A stretch of DNA of 64,000 bases from Actinomycetota bacterium (GCA_015660815.1 JACSDF010000005.1:1-64000); one strand, 5' to 3'. Positions 1 to 10,011 are shown, counted from the stretch's first letter. Notes: a model not told the origin generated them from the letters alone. Made by a program: numbers and translations.

Positions 1-1
1 T

Positions 2-739
2 GATGAGCTCCATCAAGTCTTTAACTTCGATTTACTCACCGCCCCATTTGACGCAGGATTCTTATTCGATGTAATTAACCGCTCAATCCAACTCAATGCG
101 ACGGTAGATGCATTACCAACGTGGGCGTTGAGCAACCACGACTCACCCCGTGTTGCCTCAAGGATTGGCGAAAATGAGTCTCGAGCACTGGCGTTATTTG
201 TTTTTGCTCTTCCCGGTTCAGCTTATGTATTTGCAGGCCAAGAGTTAGGTCTACCCGATGGCGAACTTCGCGATAGCGATCGAGTGGATCCATCATTTAT
301 TAGAACAAATGGCGCTATAAAGGGACGTGATGGAGCACGGGTACCCCTACCTTGGAGTGGATCGCAACCGCCATTTGGTTTTACAACAGGTAAGCCTTGG
401 CTACCCATGAGCCCATCATGGAAATCAATGACTGTTGAAAGTGAAATCGATGATGCGAAGAGCGTTCTCACTATGTACCGAAGCGCACTGACACTTCGGG
501 CACTTCACTTAACGGGCACTGGTGATATTGCATGGCTCGAGTCGCCATTTCATGGGTCAATGAGAAGTGACCTTCTCATCTTTAAACGGGGTTCCATCAC
601 AGTAGCAATGAATCTCTCAACAAAGGCACAAGAAATTCAACTGCAAGGCGTTCCCATTATCATTAGTTCAGGTGAGTTAGAAAACCATGCAGGCAAAACG
701 CTAATTCCTGCACTCTCATGTGTGTGGAGCCTCAACTAA
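2..739 (+). CDS. alpha-glucosidase, GH13 family (5' truncated by window edge)
   Basis: Frame is open from base 2 (DELHQVFNFDLLTAPFDAGFL...ALSNHDSPRVASRIG), with GH13 NHD motif and C-terminal domain. Confidence 0.88.
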   Translation, partial: DELHQVFNFDLLTAPFDAGFLFDVINRSIQLNATVDALPTWALSNHDSPRVASRIGENESRALALFVFALPGSAYVFAGQELGLPDGELRDSDRVDPSFIRTNGAIKGRDGARVPLPWSGSQPPFGFTTGKPWLPMSPSWKSMTVESEIDDAKSVLTMYRSALTLRALHLTGTGDIAWLESPFHGSMRSDLLIFKRGSITVAMNLSTKAQEIQLQGVPIIISSGELENHAGKTLIPALSCVWSLN

Positions 740-755
740 CTGACACAATACGGCA

Positions 756-1667
756 ATGGAATCTACGCACATTTGGCTTGTCACTCTTGGAGCTCTCTCG
801 GCAGTTATTATTTTTGATTTGATTTTAGCTATTTTACGCCGCAACACGGAGACCACCACAACCGAAGCCACAATCTGGACCGTCGTTTATGTCTCTTCTG
901 CGATCATATTCGGTCTACTAATGCCAAATTGGACCTCCGATCCAAATGCACAAAAAGAATTTTTTGCTGGATGGTTGACCGAATATGCCCTTTCAGTCGA
1001 TAACATATTTGTATTTGTCATAATCTTAAGCCGCCTAAAAGTTGAAAAGAAACGGCAGCAGCTAGTTTTGCTTCTCGGGATTCTCATTGCACTGGTTTTA
1101 CGCGGTGGATTTATTGCTGCAGGCAGCGCCATCATTGGTCGATTCTCATCGGCATTTTTCATTTTCGGGGCTTTCCTTATTTACACCGCATATCGTCTAC
1201 TTCTTGAAGATAAGGGTGAAGAGGAGTGGAAAGAGGATCGAGTTGTCACCTGGATGAGAAAGCGGGGTGCATCAACATTTTTAATCGCCCTAATTTCACT
1301 TGGATTTACCGATTTAGTATTTGCTCTCGATTCCATTCCAGCAATTTTTGGAATTACACGGGATCCATACATCGTTGTCTGCGCAAATATTTTCGCTCTA
1401 ATGGGTCTACGCCAACTCTATTTCTTGCTCCAAAGCTTGCTCAGTCGACTCATTTATCTTTCTAAAGGTCTCTCATTCATTCTGGCCTTCATCGGAGTCA
1501 AAATGGTCATTGAAGCCTTCCATGGAATCGGAGTCCATGAAATTCTAAACATTGGGCTGCCTCACATCACTATCGAGGTCAGTCTGGGTGTAATTATGAT
1601 GACGTTGGCCATTACTGCAGTGGCAAGTTTGACTGCAACTCGGCGCGATGGAAGTTCAGTTGTCTAA
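756..1667 (+). CDS. TerC/Alx family integral membrane protein
   Basis: TerC-like multi-TM protein with EYALSVDNIFVF and GFTDLVFALDSIPA motifs. Confidence 0.9.
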   Translation: MESTHIWLVTLGALSAVIIFDLILAILRRNTETTTTEATIWTVVYVSSAIIFGLLMPNWTSDPNAQKEFFAGWLTEYALSVDNIFVFVIILSRLKVEKKRQQLVLLLGILIALVLRGGFIAAGSAIIGRFSSAFFIFGAFLIYTAYRLLLEDKGEEEWKEDRVVTWMRKRGASTFLIALISLGFTDLVFALDSIPAIFGITRDPYIVVCANIFALMGLRQLYFLLQSLLSRLIYLSKGLSFILAFIGVKMVIEAFHGIGVHEILNIGLPHITIEVSLGVIMMTLAITAVASLTATRRDGSSVV

Positions 1668-2005
1668 ATTGCGTTATTTCTCTTTCTTAAAGTCTCTCGA
1701 TCGTAATCTTTAGTTCGTTCGTGAATTTTTCGAATCTGCAATGCAAAGGCTTTCACCGCCGAATCAAATGCAGCCAAATCGTTAAACTCAGCTGCCTCTG
1801 ACTTTATGAAAGGGCCTGCACCGTGTGAAGTTAAAATTACACGATGTGAGTTTTTCCCTTGGCGAGGGTTGGCTTCATGAAGAACCTCAACCTCTACGCG
1901 TTCAATAGTGATACTGAATCGCTCCATAGAGTTAAGTTTTTCTTCGACAATTTCCCTAAAGTCTTCGGCTAAATCTGCATTGCGTGTATGAATATGAATC
2001 TTCAT
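1664..2005 (-). CDS. short ribosome hibernation promoting factor / RaiA family
   Basis: MKIHIHTRNADLAEDFREIVEEKLNSMERF... HPF-like N-terminal domain only. Confidence 0.75.
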   Translation of the reverse strand: MKIHIHTRNADLAEDFREIVEEKLNSMERFSITIERVEVEVLHEANPRQGKNSHRVILTSHGAGPFIKSEAAEFNDLAAFDSAVKAFALQIRKIHERTKDYDRETLRKRNNAI

Positions 2006-2007
2006 GC

Positions 2008-2391
2008 TTAGAAGGGTAGTACGAAAACCACCATTGTCGCTAGAGCAGCGAGCAGAAAAGATTTCATAAACAACCTGAGTGAGGCTATACGATCTACACG
2101 TATGTTTAGAGGGTCACTAACCCGCGATATATCTCCCAATTTTCCTAAGTTGAAAGTGCCAGCTAATCCATAAGCTAGGCAAAACTTGCTGCGAACTTGA
2201 AAATAACCAATTGAGGCAACCATCAGTGGAAGAAATATTCCTAAACGCGCTCCTCGCGGTGCATTCACCGCCATTAAACCAACGAGAGAACTCAATGAAA
2301 AAAATAGACCAAAAAATCCGACTAACTTACGTTGACGAATCTCACTCCTACCGATATTGCATGTTCCGGGAATATATGTCGTGCTAGACAT
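2008..2391 (-). CDS. small membrane protein of unknown function
   Basis: Start MSSTTYIPGTCNIGRSEI at 2391 preferred over track start 2475, because an upstream 49-aa ORF ends in an ATGTCTAG overlap. Confidence 0.55.
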   Translation of the reverse strand: MSSTTYIPGTCNIGRSEIRQRKLVGFFGLFFSLSSLVGLMAVNAPRGARLGIFLPLMVASIGYFQVRSKFCLAYGLAGTFNLGKLGDISRVSDPLNIRVDRIASLRLFMKSFLLAALATMVVFVLPF

Positions 2392-2533
2392 CTTCAAACT
2401 CTTCTTCATCGATCCAAGCATTAGCTGATGTGTCTTCTTGATTTTCAATCCAAGACAGAAATGATCCGACAGCACGAAAGGCCAATATAGCTACAGTAAT
2501 CGCAGCAAATATCCTGCGGAAAAATTTGACCAT
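2384..2533 (-). CDS. 49-aa single-TM peptide, acidic C-terminus
   Basis: Manual translation MVKFFRRIFAAITVAILAFRAVGSFLSWIENQEDTSANAWIDEEEFEDV*; 8-nt stop/start overlap with next gene; below track length cut-off. Confidence 0.55.
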   Translation of the reverse strand: MVKFFRRIFAAITVAILAFRAVGSFLSWIENQEDTSANAWIDEEEFEDV

Positions 2534-2567
2534 GTGTTAAAAATACTCGCTATTGTGAAAAATTTCT

Positions 2568-3623
2568 TTATGTAGCGGCGAGCGCTTGGTTGATATCATC
2601 CCAAACATCATCAACATGCTCACATCCAACAGATAGTCGGATTAACTGCTCAGGAACTGACAGGCTCTCCATTGGCCACCGGCGGCGGCGTTCCCAGAGA
2701 GATTCGACTCCTCCAAGACTGGTTGCATGAGCTATTAATGCAGATGATTCACAGACTTTTTGTGTCTCTTCGGCCGTGCCATTAACTTCAAAGGAGATGA
2801 TTGCTCCAAAGCCCGGATATCTAACACGAGATATCTTTGGGTGATCTTTCAACCTCTCGACAAGGATTTTTGCGCTTTCCTGTGATTTATTAAAACGCAA
2901 TGGAAATGTCCGGAGCCCTCGAAGAGCCAACCATGTTTCAAAAGGCCCGGGAATTGAACCGTTAAAACTGCGCGAATCCTGCAGCCTTTTAAGAAGCGCT
3001 GGATCGTTTGTTGAGAGTGAGCCCATAAGTACATCGCTATGCCCAGATAAAAACTTAGTGACCGAATGCATAACAATGTCAGCGCCTAATGCCAACGGCC
3101 TTTGCACTAATGGTGTCGCAAAGGTGTTATCGACACCAACACCAATTCCAAGGTTTTTAGCCGCCGAAATGATTGTCGCAAGATCGGCGACATCTAATCC
3201 TGGATTAGTCGGAGATTCGAGCCAGACAAGGGCCGCGCCTTTCATTGCATCGATCACAGATTGTGTGTCAACAACATCAACAAATCGAACTTCTAACCGA
3301 CCACTTTCCTGAAAAGAGTTAAGAAGAGTCATGACGCCGCTGTATCCCTGATTAGATGCAACGACTGGTGCACCAATTGGCAAAATTGAAAATACGGCGC
3401 TAATTGCCGCCATTCCTGATGAAAAGACTAATGTCGAACCACCTTCAAGTGCGCCTATGGCATCTTCAAGCGCTTTCCATGTTTCATTTCCATAACGTCC
3501 GTAACCTATTTCTCCACCAGAGTGAAAAGTTGACGTTAGAACTACTGGTGGATTAAGTGCGGCATCAGGACCAACTTCTGGTCGGCCTGCGCTAATGGCA
3601 ATTGTTTCGGGATGTTGATTCAT
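2568..3623 (-). CDS. cystathionine gamma-synthase-like PLP enzyme
   Basis: Cys/Met metabolism PLP family, HSVTKFLSGHSDVLMG; start MNQHPETIAISAG chosen from the -10 position. Confidence 0.85.
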   Translation of the reverse strand: MNQHPETIAISAGRPEVGPDAALNPPVVLTSTFHSGGEIGYGRYGNETWKALEDAIGALEGGSTLVFSSGMAAISAVFSILPIGAPVVASNQGYSGVMTLLNSFQESGRLEVRFVDVVDTQSVIDAMKGAALVWLESPTNPGLDVADLATIISAAKNLGIGVGVDNTFATPLVQRPLALGADIVMHSVTKFLSGHSDVLMGSLSTNDPALLKRLQDSRSFNGSIPGPFETWLALRGLRTFPLRFNKSQESAKILVERLKDHPKISRVRYPGFGAIISFEVNGTAEETQKVCESSALIAHATSLGGVESLWERRRRWPMESLSVPEQLIRLSVGCEHVDDVWDDINQALAAT

Positions 3624-3632
3624 ATCCATAGC

Positions 3633-5153
3633 CTAAACCTTAGCCAAGATTGCCATTGCCGCATTATGTCCAGGCACGCCACTGACGCCACCGCCGCGAA
3701 TTGCACCTGCGCCGCAGATAAAGATTCGAGAGTCATCTGTCTCTACTCCCCAACTGGGCTCAGTACCGTCCTCACGGAATGGAAAATGTAGATCTCTATG
3801 GAAAATATTTCCCCTAGGTAGGCTAATTTCGGATTCAATATCCAACGGCGTTTTGACTTCAATCCCAACTATTAAACTCTCAATAGGTTCAGCGAGATAG
3901 TGATTAAGTGATGCAAGAGCAGATTTGAGTGCAGTTTCTCGAACTACTTCATTATCTTCATCGAACAGAGAGGCTGGAGTGTGTAGTCCAAATAACGTCA
4001 AAGTCTGATACCCCAATTCTGCAAGCTCAGGGCTAAGAATTGAAGGATCGCTCAGAGTATGACAGTACATTTCAATCGGCATCATCGCCGGAATCGCACC
4101 CTGTTTTGCCTGCTCAAATACGCTCTCGCACTGTGAAAAAGATTCATTGGCATGAAAAGTTCCGGCAAAGGCTAATCGAGGATCTATACCTGATTTAAGT
4201 TCTGGTAAGCGTTTGAGTAAAATATTAATTTTCATCTGTGAGCCATCAAGGCTTTTTGGAGCTATTTTTTCCATTAGTTCTGCAAGTATCTGCGGTGCGG
4301 CATTTGATAATACGTATAGTGAGCGAATTTTCTGACCATCTGCCGTCGTTACCGTGGCACCTTCACTATCACTCTCAACATGTATAACGCGCTGGTTGAG
4401 TTCAATAACTACTCCGGCATCACGTACCACTCTTTCAAGCTCTGAAACTAACGCCCCCATGCCGCCTTTTGGAACTCTCCACTCTCCGGTGCCATTGCCT
4501 ATCAGGTGATAAAGGAAACAAATATTGGCTTGCATCTCAAAAGCTGATGAAAACGTGCCGATAAGAGCATCTGTTAATACAACTCCACGAACTAAATCCT
4601 CTTTAAAGCGCTCTGTTATAACTTCGCCAATTGGTCTTTCAATCAAATAGTTCCACACTGATGGCTTTGCTATTAAGGCTTTTAACTCACTTCTTGTCAT
4701 TAGTGGTTTAAGCAATGTTGGTGCAATGCTTTCGGCGAACTCTGCAATCTCACCATAAAACTTCTGCCAAGCTTTACCTTCATCTCCACTTGGATCCAAG
4801 AGCGTAAAAGAGGCCTGAGTTGCTTCATCCCATTGGCGTGAAACGAATAATCCCTGATTAACACCACGATTTTCATACGGCGTATAGCTAGAAACCGTGC
4901 GAGAAATACACTCAAAGTTAAGACCTAGATCAGAGATAATTGAATCCGGTAAAAGTGAGACCAGATATGAGTATCGTGAAATTCGAGCATCAAAGCCAGG
5001 AAATGCGCGAACACTGGTTGTTGCTCCGCCTATTTCCCCATTGGCCTCTAAAATTCTAACTTTCTTACCTGCTTGTGCCAGATATGCGGCCGCAACTAAG
5101 CCATTATGACCAGCTCCAATAATGGTTACATCGCAATCAATGGTTTTAATCAA
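3633..5153 (-). CDS. phytoene-dehydrogenase-like / PYROXD2-like FAD oxidoreductase
   Basis: N-terminal GAGHNGLVAAAYLAQAGKKVRILE dinucleotide-binding motif; C-terminal RGGGVSGVPGHNAA. Confidence 0.8.
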   Translation of the reverse strand: MIKTIDCDVTIIGAGHNGLVAAAYLAQAGKKVRILEANGEIGGATTSVRAFPGFDARISRYSYLVSLLPDSIISDLGLNFECISRTVSSYTPYENRGVNQGLFVSRQWDEATQASFTLLDPSGDEGKAWQKFYGEIAEFAESIAPTLLKPLMTRSELKALIAKPSVWNYLIERPIGEVITERFKEDLVRGVVLTDALIGTFSSAFEMQANICFLYHLIGNGTGEWRVPKGGMGALVSELERVVRDAGVVIELNQRVIHVESDSEGATVTTADGQKIRSLYVLSNAAPQILAELMEKIAPKSLDGSQMKINILLKRLPELKSGIDPRLAFAGTFHANESFSQCESVFEQAKQGAIPAMMPIEMYCHTLSDPSILSPELAELGYQTLTLFGLHTPASLFDEDNEVVRETALKSALASLNHYLAEPIESLIVGIEVKTPLDIESEISLPRGNIFHRDLHFPFREDGTEPSWGVETDDSRIFICGAGAIRGGGVSGVPGHNAAMAILAKV

Positions 5154-6319
5154 AGCGTATGAAGAATCCGCTCTATCGCCTCTGTAATGATCTCCGGGCT
5201 CGTCGCAAAGTTAAGTCGGACATACTGAGGACACTGCGCTCCATATGAATGTCCTGGATTAAATGCTACGCGCCCCTTTTGGAGCAGGGTCGCACTTGGG
5301 TCATCACCAAGATTCAAGGTGCTCAAATCCAACCACGCAAGATAACCATTGTGGGGAATGTGATATTTAACTGATGGCAATTTGGCGGCAAGTAAGTCAC
5401 GAATTAAATATCGATTGTGGTCTAGTTGCCGAATAACAGAATCGAGCCATATTCCACCGTCAGCAAAAGCTGCAGCAGAGGCGAAGGCGCCCAAAATCGA
5501 GGCTCGGAAATGAACGGCCATCGGGAGCTCGACCAATCTGGCATTGATTGCCTCATTCTGCGAAACAATGATTGCGCATTTGAGGCCAGCAATGTTCCAA
5601 CCTTTTGAAGCCGCGGTCACCGTAATTCCGACTTCTCGTGCCGCATCACTCACGGCAAGAAATGGAGTGAAATCACTTGAGATATATGTCAACGGCGCAT
5701 GGATCTCGTCGCTTATTACTAATACGTTATATTTCTTAGCCATTTCTGCAATACGAGTCAGTTCAGCTTTTGAGAAAATCCTGCCCAATGGGTTGTGTGG
5801 TGAGCACAATAAGTGCACTCTTAAACCATCGGCATAAATCTTCTCCATAGCAACTAAGTCAAGTTGCCAAGGATTGTCTATCCCATCATCAGAGCCGGTG
5901 CGTGTAAAGGGAAGATCTATTTTCTCAAGATGCGTCTCTTGTATCCAATTAAAGAAATTCTGGTAGACCGGTGAATTTATCAAAATCTTGTCGCCCGGTT
6001 TAGTAAACACGCGCAAAACTTCAACTACTGCGACACCCACATCGGCAGCAACCCTGACTTGTGAGGTATCAACCTCCCAGTTCCAACGTACCGCTGCAAA
6101 CTGTGCAAAGCCCTGCCCAAGCTCTGGAACTGATCCTAAGTAGCCAAGATCTGACTTAGCGACCATCTCTTGAAGTACAGTGCGGATTGGATCGGCGATT
6201 GGAAAATCCATCTCTGCCACAGGTAAAGGTAGGACGTCTCGATCAAAACCTCGCCATTTTTCCGAATGATGAGTAAGAAGTTTTTCTAGTGGGGGGGCTT
6301 GAACATTGCTGTCAGACAT
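5150..6319 (-). CDS. MalY/PatB family aminotransferase (cystathionine beta-lyase type)
   Basis: Class I/II PLP aminotransferase; VISDEIHAPLTY and TAASKGWNIAGLKCA motifs. Confidence 0.85.
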   Translation of the reverse strand: MSDSNVQAPPLEKLLTHHSEKWRGFDRDVLPLPVAEMDFPIADPIRTVLQEMVAKSDLGYLGSVPELGQGFAQFAAVRWNWEVDTSQVRVAADVGVAVVEVLRVFTKPGDKILINSPVYQNFFNWIQETHLEKIDLPFTRTGSDDGIDNPWQLDLVAMEKIYADGLRVHLLCSPHNPLGRIFSKAELTRIAEMAKKYNVLVISDEIHAPLTYISSDFTPFLAVSDAAREVGITVTAASKGWNIAGLKCAIIVSQNEAINARLVELPMAVHFRASILGAFASAAAFADGGIWLDSVIRQLDHNRYLIRDLLAAKLPSVKYHIPHNGYLAWLDLSTLNLGDDPSATLLQKGRVAFNPGHSYGAQCPQYVRLNFATSPEIITEAIERILHTL

Positions 6320-6364
6320 CCCAGTAGGTTACCGCGATGCTCACATAATTGAAACTTGACTCTC

Positions 6365-7372
6365 TTAAACCTCTTCTGGGAGCAATCTGCGCGTAGTGTT
6401 TCGTACAACTAATGTGGTCGGAAGAACTAAAGAGGGTGGCAATACGTGCGGCTTTCGCAACCGTTCCATGATTGACCACGCTGCCATTTCACCCATCAAC
6501 GTAACGGGTTGTTCAATAGTCGTTAGTTCAGAGAACTCGGCCATCTCATGACCATCAAAGCCTACAATTGAAATATCATCTGGAGATTTAAGACCGTGTC
6601 GGCGTAACGCTTGAAGTGCACCCATCGCCATCTCATCGGATTCACAAAAAATCGCGGTCGGCCTGTTTGGTCGTGCCAATAAATCATCCATTGCCCGAGA
6701 TGCAGTGTGCATAGTGAAGTCACCATGCACTTCGCGAGACGGTAGCCATTCCAAACCATTCTCAGCTAACACTTGCATAAAGCCTCTGCGTCGATCTTGA
6801 GGGACGCTAAAGTTAAATGGGTCATCAGGTCTTCCAGACATTAAGCCTATTTTTTTATGCCCTTGATTGACTAGATGTTGCGTCGCAGTACGTGCGGCTG
6901 CAACATCATCAATTTTCACGCTCGCACATTGTGCATGATCCATTCCAACTAATGCGATAGGTATTCCAAGAGAAAGGATTGAGTCAAACTCTTCTTCTGT
7001 GGGAGGTAATGAGATAACAATCAATGCATCAACTCGACCCTTCAAAAGTTGATGTTGAAACAAGCGCTCTCTCCCCTTCATCGCACTGAAGTTATAGAGC
7101 AAGAGATCTAAACCTGCCTCTCGTAAAGCTTGTTCTGCTCCACTAATTACTTGAGAGAAATACCAGCGAGAAATATAAGGAGCCACAATACCCACGCTGT
7201 TAGTGCGTCCCGGGGGTGAGTCTGCACGCGTTAATGGATACTCCAATTTTTGGGCTGCGGCGATAATTTTTAGCCGAGTCGATTCATTAACATGCTGTAA
7301 GCCGCGAAGTGCCCGTGAAACAGTTGCAGTTGAGACTCCAGCTTCATCAGCAACTTCTTTTATTCCAGCCAC
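6365..7372 (-). CDS. LacI family transcriptional regulator
   Basis: HTH AGIKEVADEAGVSTATVSRALRG; GTG start at 7372 with upstream GGAG preferred over track start 7525. Confidence 0.88.
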   Translation of the reverse strand: MAGIKEVADEAGVSTATVSRALRGLQHVNESTRLKIIAAAQKLEYPLTRADSPPGRTNSVGIVAPYISRWYFSQVISGAEQALREAGLDLLLYNFSAMKGRERLFQHQLLKGRVDALIVISLPPTEEEFDSILSLGIPIALVGMDHAQCASVKIDDVAAARTATQHLVNQGHKKIGLMSGRPDDPFNFSVPQDRRRGFMQVLAENGLEWLPSREVHGDFTMHTASRAMDDLLARPNRPTAIFCESDEMAMGALQALRRHGLKSPDDISIVGFDGHEMAEFSELTTIEQPVTLMGEMAAWSIMERLRKPHVLPPSLVLPTTLVVRNTTRRLLPEEV

Positions 7373-7523
7373 AGAGACTCCAATGTACGGTTCAGACGTG
7401 CGCAAACCTACAAAACCGGTAAATACCTGCAAATGCCTGTAAAAGCCGCTGCAAGGAGTGTAAAAGTACGGCACAAAGGCCATACATGCAATCAAAGGGT
7501 TGATGGGAAGGTAGTTTCTACCC

Positions 7524-8123
7524 ATGAGCCAACAAATTGAGACCCAGATCGATGTGACTTTAACCGAGCGAAACCGCGTTAGCGCCCTATTTCGAATTAT
7601 CTTAGTTGTGCCTATGGCGATCTTTCTTGCATCATTTTCTCCATCGGATTACTCCTCAACAGATAACCCTAACTTTCTTGCCGTTGGCTTTTTAGCGATG
7701 CCGGTTGCGCTCGCAATTATCGTTCGACAAATCTATCCAAGCTACCTCTTGGCATTTAATGAAGCACTCTTATCCTTACAAACGAGAGTGGACGCTTATG
7801 TTCTATTACTCACCGATGAATATCCCTCTATCGAAAAAAACGACATAGTGAGCGTAGTTTTTCCACCAGTGGATGCGAAGCTTCTCAATCGATGGCTTCC
7901 CCTAGTTAAGTGGTTTTTAGCAATTCCCCTGTATGTAGTTGGACTTTTCTATATTTTATATTCTCTTTTCCTAACTATCTTTGCCTGGTTTAGTGTTATT
8001 TTCACCGGAAAATATCCGGAAAAATGTGCCGAGGTAGTCGTTGGAACTATTGCATATTGGAATCGTGTAGCAGGGTATGCATTGCTCTTAGTTACAGACG
8101 AATATCCAACTTTTTCTCTATAG
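7524..8123 (+). CDS. DUF4389 domain membrane protein
   Basis: Duplicated LLLTDEYPS / LLVTDEYPTF motifs with TM segments. Confidence 0.75.
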   Translation: MSQQIETQIDVTLTERNRVSALFRIILVVPMAIFLASFSPSDYSSTDNPNFLAVGFLAMPVALAIIVRQIYPSYLLAFNEALLSLQTRVDAYVLLLTDEYPSIEKNDIVSVVFPPVDAKLLNRWLPLVKWFLAIPLYVVGLFYILYSLFLTIFAWFSVIFTGKYPEKCAEVVVGTIAYWNRVAGYALLLVTDEYPTFSL

Positions 8124-8126
8124 ACA

Positions 8127-8771
8127 ATGGCGCTTCACTCGACCCAAAAAATGCGACGGATAGTCGCGGAGGTCAGTGAGTTAGATAAAAAGTTTGCTCC
8201 ACTCATCGCACGACGCCCACTCTGCACGATTGGCAGAAACGCTCAAACTGAAACCAATTTTGAATCACTTGTTAGTTCAGTAATCTCACAACAGCTTGCT
8301 ACGAAAGCCGCAGACACTATTCATGCTCGTTTAGTGCTTGCGTGCAAAGGTCAGATCACGCCTCGTAAATTAGTTAAGTTGGAAGATTCGAATCTACGAG
8401 CAATAGGCGTCTCCGGTGCAAAGGCTCGCACCATAAAGGGATTATCGGCAGCGGTTATAGATCGCACCATCCCAATCGAACGTATTGATGAGATACATGA
8501 TGACCAAGAGATTTATGAGGCACTAACATCCCTCTGGGGTATTGGGCGTTGGACCGTAGAAATGTTTATGATGTTTCAATTAGGCCGGCTAGATATTTGG
8601 CCTACAGGAGATTTAGCTGTTCGCCGGGGGTGGGACATTGTTCATAAGAACAGCGAAGAAACGCTTGCTAAAGCGTTGGACTTACACGGTGAAAAGCTGC
8701 ATCCATATCGAAGTGTTGTTGCGTGGTACTGCTATCAAGCTGTGCACGAATCACGCGGTTTAGATTACTAA
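8127..8771 (+). CDS. DNA-3-methyladenine glycosylase (HhH-GPD)
   Basis: SSVISQQLATKAADTIHARL and LWGIGRWTVEMFMMFQLGRLDIWPTGDLAVRRG. Confidence 0.9.
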   Translation: MALHSTQKMRRIVAEVSELDKKFAPLIARRPLCTIGRNAQTETNFESLVSSVISQQLATKAADTIHARLVLACKGQITPRKLVKLEDSNLRAIGVSGAKARTIKGLSAAVIDRTIPIERIDEIHDDQEIYEALTSLWGIGRWTVEMFMMFQLGRLDIWPTGDLAVRRGWDIVHKNSEETLAKALDLHGEKLHPYRSVVAWYCYQAVHESRGLDY

Positions 8772-9181
8772 ATATCCTCGAGGAATAGCGAAACAGAATT
8801 TATACACCACCGCTCATCGCTTGGAACATCATAACCTTCTCCTTTGAATACATGACCTAAGTGAGATCCGCATGCAGCGCAACGCACTTCTGTTCGTACA
8901 CGTGGGAAGAGAGAGCGATCTTCTATGAGTTCTACTGCATCATCACTTGAGGGCGCATAAAAGGATGGCCATCCGCATCCAGAATGAAACTTCGTTTCGC
9001 TTTTAAAAAGTTCCGCACTGCACGCTTTACACTTATAGACACCGATTTTATCTGTATCTGTATATTCACCGGTAAATGGTCGCTCAGTTGCAGCGTTGCG
9101 CAAAACATCATACGACAATGGATCCAGTCTGGATTTGAGCTCCGTTTCGTTAACTTTTACTGGATAGGCCTTCTCGCTCAA
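8768..9181 (-). CDS. msrB: peptide-methionine (R)-S-oxide reductase
   Basis: CxxC zinc sites and HSGCGWPSFY...RWCINSVSL motifs. Confidence 0.95.
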   Translation of the reverse strand: MSEKAYPVKVNETELKSRLDPLSYDVLRNAATERPFTGEYTDTDKIGVYKCKACSAELFKSETKFHSGCGWPSFYAPSSDDAVELIEDRSLFPRVRTEVRCAACGSHLGHVFKGEGYDVPSDERWCINSVSLFLEDI

Positions 9182-9705
9182 ATCGAGATTCCAATCTTTG
9201 GATATGCAACTCCCGTGCTTGAATGACAGTCATAACCAAGTGGATTCTTTTTTAAATACTTTTGGTGATAATCCTCAGCCAGGAAATACTCAACTCCATC
9301 GGCGCTAATAATTTCTGTTGCTATCTCATCTAATCCGTTAGCTGTCAGCACTCCTTGGTACACATCACGCGAAGATACCGCGGTGACATACTGTTCGGGA
9401 GTTGTCGTAAATATAGAGCTGCGGTACTGGGTTCCGATGTCACCACCCTGTTGATTCAACGATGTTGGATCATGCATCGTCCAAAACTCTTCCAATAAAC
9501 GTTGATAAGAAATCTTTGATTCATCAAAGCTTACTTTCACCATTTCGGCATGACCAGTAGTTCCGGTGCAGACTTCTTCATATGAGGGGTTCTTAACTAT
9601 CCCACCCATGTATCCGACAGATGTTTCAGTAACTCCGGGCATCTGCCAGAAACGGCGCTCAGCACCCCAAAAACATCCAGTTCCGAAATATGCGATTGAA
9701 CTCAT
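9178..9705 (-). CDS. msrA: peptide-methionine (S)-S-oxide reductase
   Basis: GTGCFWGAERRF active site; start MSSIAYF. Confidence 0.95.
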   Translation of the reverse strand: MSSIAYFGTGCFWGAERRFWQMPGVTETSVGYMGGIVKNPSYEEVCTGTTGHAEMVKVSFDESKISYQRLLEEFWTMHDPTSLNQQGGDIGTQYRSSIFTTTPEQYVTAVSSRDVYQGVLTANGLDEIATEIISADGVEYFLAEDYHQKYLKKNPLGYDCHSSTGVAYPKIGISI

Positions 9706-9773
9706 AAGCGTAATTCTTACAGTTTCGCAACTAATGTGCACCCGCTGATAACCTTGAAGCACTCACCCCATGA

Positions 9774-9845
9774 GCCCCCGTAGCTCAGGGGATAGAGCAC
9801 CGCCCTCCGGAGGCGGGTGCGCAGGTTCGATTCCTGTCGGGGGCA
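9774..9845 (+). tRNA. tRNA-Arg (anticodon CCG)
   Basis: 7-bp acceptor stem GCCCCCG/CGGGGGC, anticodon loop CTCCGGA flanked by CCGCC/GGCGG, T-loop GGTTCGATTCC; no encoded CCA. Confidence 0.95.
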
Positions 9846-10011
9846 CACGCGATATATATCACGATGTAATCGGAAATCTCTTTGCCTATCTCCTTGTTTA
9901 AAGGAGGAGAAGACGAGAGAATTATCCTCTTGCGCAGAGAATGTGGGCGTATTAACAAAGAAGTGATAGCGAATGAGGCCTCGCCAAAACGGGGCTAGAG
10001 GAGGCACGCAG

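Noticed and set aside
6291-6297. G7 homopolymer (C7 in coding strand) near the start of the MalY-like gene as a phase-variation tract
   Set aside because: Only 7 nt, in frame as Ala-Pro-Pro-Leu, gene intact; not long enough to argue for slippage.
7373-7525. N-terminal extension of the LacI ORF
   Set aside because: HTH starts immediately after GTG 7372 with an upstream GGAG; the extension covers the repeat-rich intergenic region and overlaps the DUF4389 start.
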